Source: Cyclobacteriaceae bacterium
GTDB lineage: Bacteria; Bacteroidota; Bacteroidia; Cytophagales; Cyclobacteriaceae
Assembly: GCA_016787665.1 (NCBI GenBank)
Contig: JAEUUC010000010.1
Coordinates: 186,001 to 250,000, forward strand
DNA length: 64,000 bases
Direction: 5' to 3'
Shown here: positions 60,673 to 64,000 of the stretch, one piece after another
How positions within the stretch are numbered: the stretch's first letter is position 1
Layout: every line of letters starts with the position of its first letter
Made by a program: the position numbers and the translations under genes
The notes under the pieces: model-generated
What the model was told of the DNA's origin: nothing
The model's database searches: none
What the model saw: the letters and a program-made list of their open reading frames with translations, nothing else

Positions 60673-62523
60673 TTACACCAATTGGCAGGTTCCCCCTGCG
60701 CACGCAGCCTCGGCCTTGTGGTCGGTTTCATCTTCCGCTTCCACCACATGCGTAAGATCCAGGGCGCGCAAGCTTTCCTCCATTTCCAAAAACTTCTTTT
60801 CCGAAATCTCTTCGAAAGGCGCTTGCTGATAGCTGCCGGTATCGAACGGTAAAACGCTTAGCCCGTTGTAGGAAGCTTTGTTTTCCCACATCCACTGGCC
60901 CACCGCTGGCCAGTCGCCATCGGGGATGGATACCGTGGCGGACACGTTGTTGGCGTTATCCCCTCTTCGAAAACCGTTTCGTATCCATTCCGCATTGAAC
61001 TTCTTGATGCGCTCCAGCAAATTCAAGGTGGGTTCCGTACGCACAATACTGCCTTCTGGCGCACGCTGCGGCACACAGATGATGGCCTGGCGACTGTTCA
61101 GTAAATCGTCCTCCAGCAGCTCGGGATGTGCGTGTTGTAAGTAGTCATACAGGGCTTCGTTTTTTCCAATGCGCACTCTTCGTATGTAATACGGTGCATG
61201 CCAGGCGTGAATTCCCGATGATGTACCCAGCACCAACGAAGAGGTGCCGGAGGGTTTGATGGTGGTGCAGCGGGCGGCAAACTGAATGCCGATAGCTGAT
61301 GACGTTTCCAGGTTGACATGCTTGACTTCCTGAGCCGCTTCGTTGAGATCAAGCTTCAACACCTTGCCACTGGCAATGCCGGTCATGCCCACCCCAATCA
61401 GGGCATCCTGTTCGGTTGTCGTTTTCCAAACTTCCCGTAAATAATGAAAATCGGTGAAGCCGGCCTGTAAGGTGCCGAGGTAGGCGGCTACGCGCACCCT
61501 GGCATTCAGCTCGTCCTGCGCTTCTACATCCGACACATTCACTTCGCATAGGTTGCAAAATTGAAATGGACGCAAAGCGATTTCGCAGCAGGGGTTGGTG
61601 CCCCAGTCGGTATGGTTCGTAAAATAAAAGCCGGGCTCGCCCGAACCCGACCATTCGATTTTTTTCCACAGTTCCATAAACTGCGTTCGGGTGATTCCCT
61701 CCCGGTGCAATACAACCGAGTTGTTGGCGCGGCCGCGTTGCTCATTCAGTTCCCACCAGTTGCCAAACTTGCAGGTGAGCATTTCCTCATCACCATGCGA
61801 AAACAAGGCGATCATAGCCGATCTCCGGATACCTCCTGCCAGCACGGCATTGGCCAGGTGGCACATCAGATCGTGGCACTCCAGCGGGGTGAGTTTTTCA
61901 CCTTCAGTCTTGCGGTCGAGCAGTGCCTGCACATGGGCCACGCAAATCTTCAGGGGTTCCGGCCCTGGTGCCTTTCCTCCGGCCGTCACTAATCGCGCTC
62001 CCTTTGGGCGAATATCCGAGTAATCGAAATCGGGGAGGTACTCGCTCATGCCAAAGTACGCTTTCAACAGTACTTTGATGGCATCGGCCCAGCCTTCGAG
62101 ACTATCGCCAATGAGAAATCTCCGGTGTTTTTGGGCCTTCTTGATTCGCGGCAGCTGATCAACGTGATGTTGCTGCACCGAGTACCCGACACCGGTGCCC
62201 CCCAGCAGTAAAAACATAGTTTCGGGAAACGCGCGAATGTCATCCACTGGCAGGTAGGCGCAATTGTATATGCGTGAATTGTTGCGCGCAATCGCAGGCC
62301 CGGCAAATTGCATGGCGCGCATGGAGGGCAATACTTTACGCTGACGCACCCACTGCATGGCCTCCTCCAGTTCAAGGCTCTGGTGCGGATATTTTTCGGC
62401 CATCATGTGCTGGTAACGGGTGCAGATTTCATCCCAGGTTTCCCTGCGCTTGAGTTCAGGCAGGTAACGGGCATACTTCATGTAGATGATCAGGTCGCTG
62501 AGAATTTGCTGGTTGAGTTCCAT
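60673..62523 (-). CDS. nrdJ: Adenosylcobalamin-dependent ribonucleoside-triphosphate reductase (class II)
   Basis: Reduces ribonucleotides to deoxyribonucleotides with coenzyme B12. The 616-residue protein has the first redox cysteine NCAYLP (Cys88), GGTGVGYSV, SDIRPKGA, VLAGGIRRSA, the active-site NPCCEIAL (Cys312, Glu314) and FCNL (Cys323), TIKPSGT and the C-terminal CAGGTC (Cys608, Cys613) that takes electrons from thioredoxin. It fits the monomeric RTPR subgroup but is shorter than the 739-residue Lactobacillus enzyme. ATG 62523 is preferred over an upstream ATG. No B12 riboswitch is visible upstream. Confidence 0.93.
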   Translation of the reverse strand: MELNQQILSDLIIYMKYARYLPELKRRETWDEICTRYQHMMAEKYPHQSLELEEAMQWVRQRKVLPSMRAMQFAGPAIARNNSRIYNCAYLPVDDIRAFPETMFLLLGGTGVGYSVQQHHVDQLPRIKKAQKHRRFLIGDSLEGWADAIKVLLKAYFGMSEYLPDFDYSDIRPKGARLVTAGGKAPGPEPLKICVAHVQALLDRKTEGEKLTPLECHDLMCHLANAVLAGGIRRSAMIALFSHGDEEMLTCKFGNWWELNEQRGRANNSVVLHREGITRTQFMELWKKIEWSGSGEPGFYFTNHTDWGTNPCCEIALRPFQFCNLCEVNVSDVEAQDELNARVRVAAYLGTLQAGFTDFHYLREVWKTTTEQDALIGVGMTGIASGKVLKLDLNEAAQEVKHVNLETSSAIGIQFAARCTTIKPSGTSSLVLGTSSGIHAWHAPYYIRRVRIGKNEALYDYLQHAHPELLEDDLLNSRQAIICVPQRAPEGSIVRTEPTLNLLERIKKFNAEWIRNGFRRGDNANNVSATVSIPDGDWPAVGQWMWENKASYNGLSVLPFDTGSYQQAPFEEISEKKFLEMEESLRALDLTHVVEAEDETDHKAEAACAGGTCQLV

Positions 62524-62524
62524 A

Positions 62525-62638
62525 ATGGCACGGCTAAGAGTTGAAAAAATGAAAAATCCGGCAGCCAATGTCGAGCAACAGCTAATGCAGTCCTATGACT
62601 TCAATCATGTGCGGGTAAAAATTACTAAGCCCGTTTAG
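62525..62638 (+). CDS. Possible 37-residue small protein
   Basis: An open frame of 37 codons starting at ATG 62525, divergent from nrdJ by 1 bp. The peptide begins MARLRVEKMKNPAANV and ends NHVRVKITKPV; a second ATG at codon 9 is possible. Its residue mix looks protein-like and it ends cleanly, but there is no exact -7 box in front, and no homologue can be checked. Chance or a remnant of a longer gene is possible. Confidence 0.25.
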   Translation: MARLRVEKMKNPAANVEQQLMQSYDFNHVRVKITKPV

Positions 62639-62788
62639 TTACGGCCCAACTCGGATTGGGGTCTCAAAACAATATTTCTAATCCAGATATGGAGGGGTAC
62701 GATATAGCATTAACATATTCTTCACAACTGTTAACAAGTCAATAACGGTTGGGTGCCCCACACCCTGATTTCTTTGCTGGAAAAAAAC

Positions 62789-63391
62789 ATGAGCAGGAAA
62801 TTACTTCTTACGGGTGCAGGGTTGATGGTGGTGGCGTTAGCTGGTTGGTTTTTCTACAACAAGTACCGCGTGGTGGTGCCCCCGGTAGACGTTTCGCAAA
62901 GCGAAGTGGGATGGAGTGCCAAAAGCGTAACGGACACCCACCTGGGCAAAATCAAACTGACCAAAGCAGAACTACAGTTCCAGGATAGCCGATTAGCTGG
63001 CGGCTCTTTTGAAGCGGACATGAATTCCATTACCGTTACGGACATTACGGATGCCCAGCACAATCAGGATTTCATTAACCATATAACTACGGAGGACTTT
63101 TTTGAGGTTAACCGCTTCCCAACCGCTAGTTTTCGTATCACCGAAGTAGCCCGCGAATCGGGCAACGATTACCGGGTAAAAGGCGTAATGAAAATCAAGG
63201 AGCGCGAGCAGCCTGTTGAGTTTATTGCCACGGTTACATCCACGCCAACGGGCACGCGCACAGCGGCAACGCTCACGATCGATCGCACTGCATTCGGAAT
63301 TGAGTACGGTTCTCAGGGAAAGCGTGGATCCGAAAAAGACTGGTTTATCCACAACGAATTTGTTCTGAATGTGAACGTGGTAACGGAATAA
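62789..63391 (+). CDS. YceI-family exported protein
   Basis: A 200-residue protein with one N-terminal membrane segment or signal anchor (about 7-24) and the YceI lipocalin-like barrel: SEVGWSAKSVTDTHLGKI, GGSFEADMNSITVTD, ITTEDFFEVNRFPTASF and KGVMKIKEREQPVEF. YceI proteins bind polyisoprenoid-type lipids; one conserved aspartate/histidine set is in the loops. ATG 62789 is chosen because the signal segment begins there. TTTCTTTG (62770-62777) resembles a -7 box. It is a single gene in a region with no clear terminators. Confidence 0.88.
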   Translation: MSRKLLLTGAGLMVVALAGWFFYNKYRVVVPPVDVSQSEVGWSAKSVTDTHLGKIKLTKAELQFQDSRLAGGSFEADMNSITVTDITDAQHNQDFINHITTEDFFEVNRFPTASFRITEVARESGNDYRVKGVMKIKEREQPVEFIATVTSTPTGTRTAATLTIDRTAFGIEYGSQGKRGSEKDWFIHNEFVLNVNVVTE

Positions 63392-63461
63392 GGCGCTGAT
63401 CAGGTTATTGAATTTAAAACTGCCGCAGCGCGAATAGGCGCGGGCCGGGCGGCCAAAAGAT

Positions 63462-64000
63462 TCACAGGTACCTTGTCATGCTTTCACCCTGGCCAGCCCG
63501 ATAGGCCTTTACCGTAGTGCCAATGTGTGTCATCGCCTCACGGTAGGTTTCTATACCATGCCCGACCTGCGAATACACCTTGATTTCCCTCAGGTTTTGC
63601 AGATGTTTCTTGGCATTGGCAACCGACTTTGAGTACGGGAATAGAAGGTCCCGATCCCCCAGCAGTACAATGGTTTCGGCTTTTACGCGTTGTAACTCTG
63701 CACCCATGTAATATGGCTTCTGTGTTTTGTCCTTATACCGACTGATGGCAAACATTTCATAATCGACAAGCAATTGCTCGGACTCGGCTGAAAGCTGGTG
63801 ATTAGGTTTTGAAAAAATGGCCTTATGTAAAAAAGTACGAACGTTCCTGGCCGTAGGCCGAATGATGGGCAAGAGGTTGTAATACAGATTACTAAAGCTT
63901 AGAGAAAACGGCTGCAGACAACCGGGGTTGAGCAGAAAGGCAAGCTTGATTTTTTCCGGATGTACGATGCCCAACTTCATGCAGATTAAACCGCCAAAAG
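63462..64000 (-). CDS. Alpha/beta hydrolase, N-terminus beyond the window
   Basis: The frame is open to the right edge. The codons before the ATG at 63980 read F-G-G-L-I-C, which together with the following MKLGIVHPEKIKLAFLLNPG form the helix after a nucleophile elbow (G-x-S-F-G-G expected just off the edge), so that ATG is internal. The C-terminal part has the family aspartate in IVLLGDRDLLFP and the catalytic histidine in SQVGHGIETYRE. Substrate is unknown. Confidence 0.8.
   Translation of the reverse strand, partial: FGGLICMKLGIVHPEKIKLAFLLNPGCLQPFSLSFSNLYYNLLPIIRPTARNVRTFLHKAIFSKPNHQLSAESEQLLVDYEMFAISRYKDKTQKPYYMGAELQRVKAETIVLLGDRDLLFPYSKSVANAKKHLQNLREIKVYSQVGHGIETYREAMTHIGTTVKAYRAGQGESMTRYL

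Noticed and set aside
62524..62788. Cobalamin riboswitch before nrdJ
   Set aside because: No B12-box-like sequence or suitable stem array is visible on the minus strand.

Overview
The window looks like an ordinary chromosomal segment of a Bacteroidota bacterium, most probably order Cytophagales. The evidence is: many genes are preceded by the Bacteroidota -7 promoter element TAnnTTTG and have no obvious Shine-Dalgarno; there is a MurF-alanine racemase fusion, a TonB-dependent receptor with an N-terminal carboxypeptidase-regulatory domain, a PorE-like TPR/propeller/OmpA lipoprotein, DUF6702 and DUF6134 proteins, and the rpsU-xerC-hpf gene order. Genus is not claimed. No prophage, insertion sequence, CRISPR array or rRNA operon is visible. 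One tRNA (Phe, GAA) is present.

Layout. 1-4.6 kb: end of a phosphoglucose/phosphomannose isomerase, lipB, a conserved Bacteroidota protein, a DnaQ-like exonuclease and rnr. 4.6-8.5 kb (minus): secreted hydrolase, murF-alr fusion, csaA. 8.5-12 kb: a TonB receptor and a lipoprotein that each carry the same palindromic operator over the -7 box, probably a metal (zinc?) uptake unit. 12-16 kb: dipeptidyl peptidase IV, TPR membrane protein, PD40 propeller protein. 16.1-19.3 kb (minus): four genes linked by three successive 4-bp overlaps, with no known joint role. 19.4-25.9 kb: flavin oxidoreductase, a DnaA-box-containing gap, two thioredoxin-fold proteins, a large lamin-tail protein divergent from asd. 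26-31.2 kb: lemA and the rimP-nusA-infB operon, with a hairpin in its leader. 31.3-35.7 kb: glutaminyl cyclase-like lipoprotein and a UDP-xylose/dTDP-sugar operon (ugd, uxs, rfbB). 35.8-44.3 kb: acyl-CoA dehydrogenase, rpsU-xerC-hpf, metK, an RsmI-like methylase, lysA, an orphan histidine kinase and tRNA-Phe. 44.4-49 kb: a two-gene membrane Fe-S (HdrDE/EMO-like) redox module, a conserved hypothetical and the PorE-like protein. 49-52.8 kb: amino-acid permease, outer-membrane barrel, nitroreductase, threonine dehydratase-like enzyme. 52.8-58.5 kb: tandem paralogous M1 metallopeptidases behind a HupE/UreJ membrane protein, divergent from DUF6702. 58.5-64 kb: tpiA, cyclophilin, DUF6134, B12-dependent ribonucleotide reductase, YceI and a cut-off hydrolase.

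The segments that best repay attention are the operator-linked TonB receptor/lipoprotein pair, the HupE-M1-M1 / DUF6702 locus (a possible periplasmic metal-delivery and proteolysis module), the four-gene coupled cassette at 16-19 kb, the Fe-S membrane module and the attenuator-like hairpin before rimP. Several genes start only 4-9 bases after their -7 box, which suggests leaderless transcripts. All family calls rest on motif recognition in the translated sequence; no database search was run.
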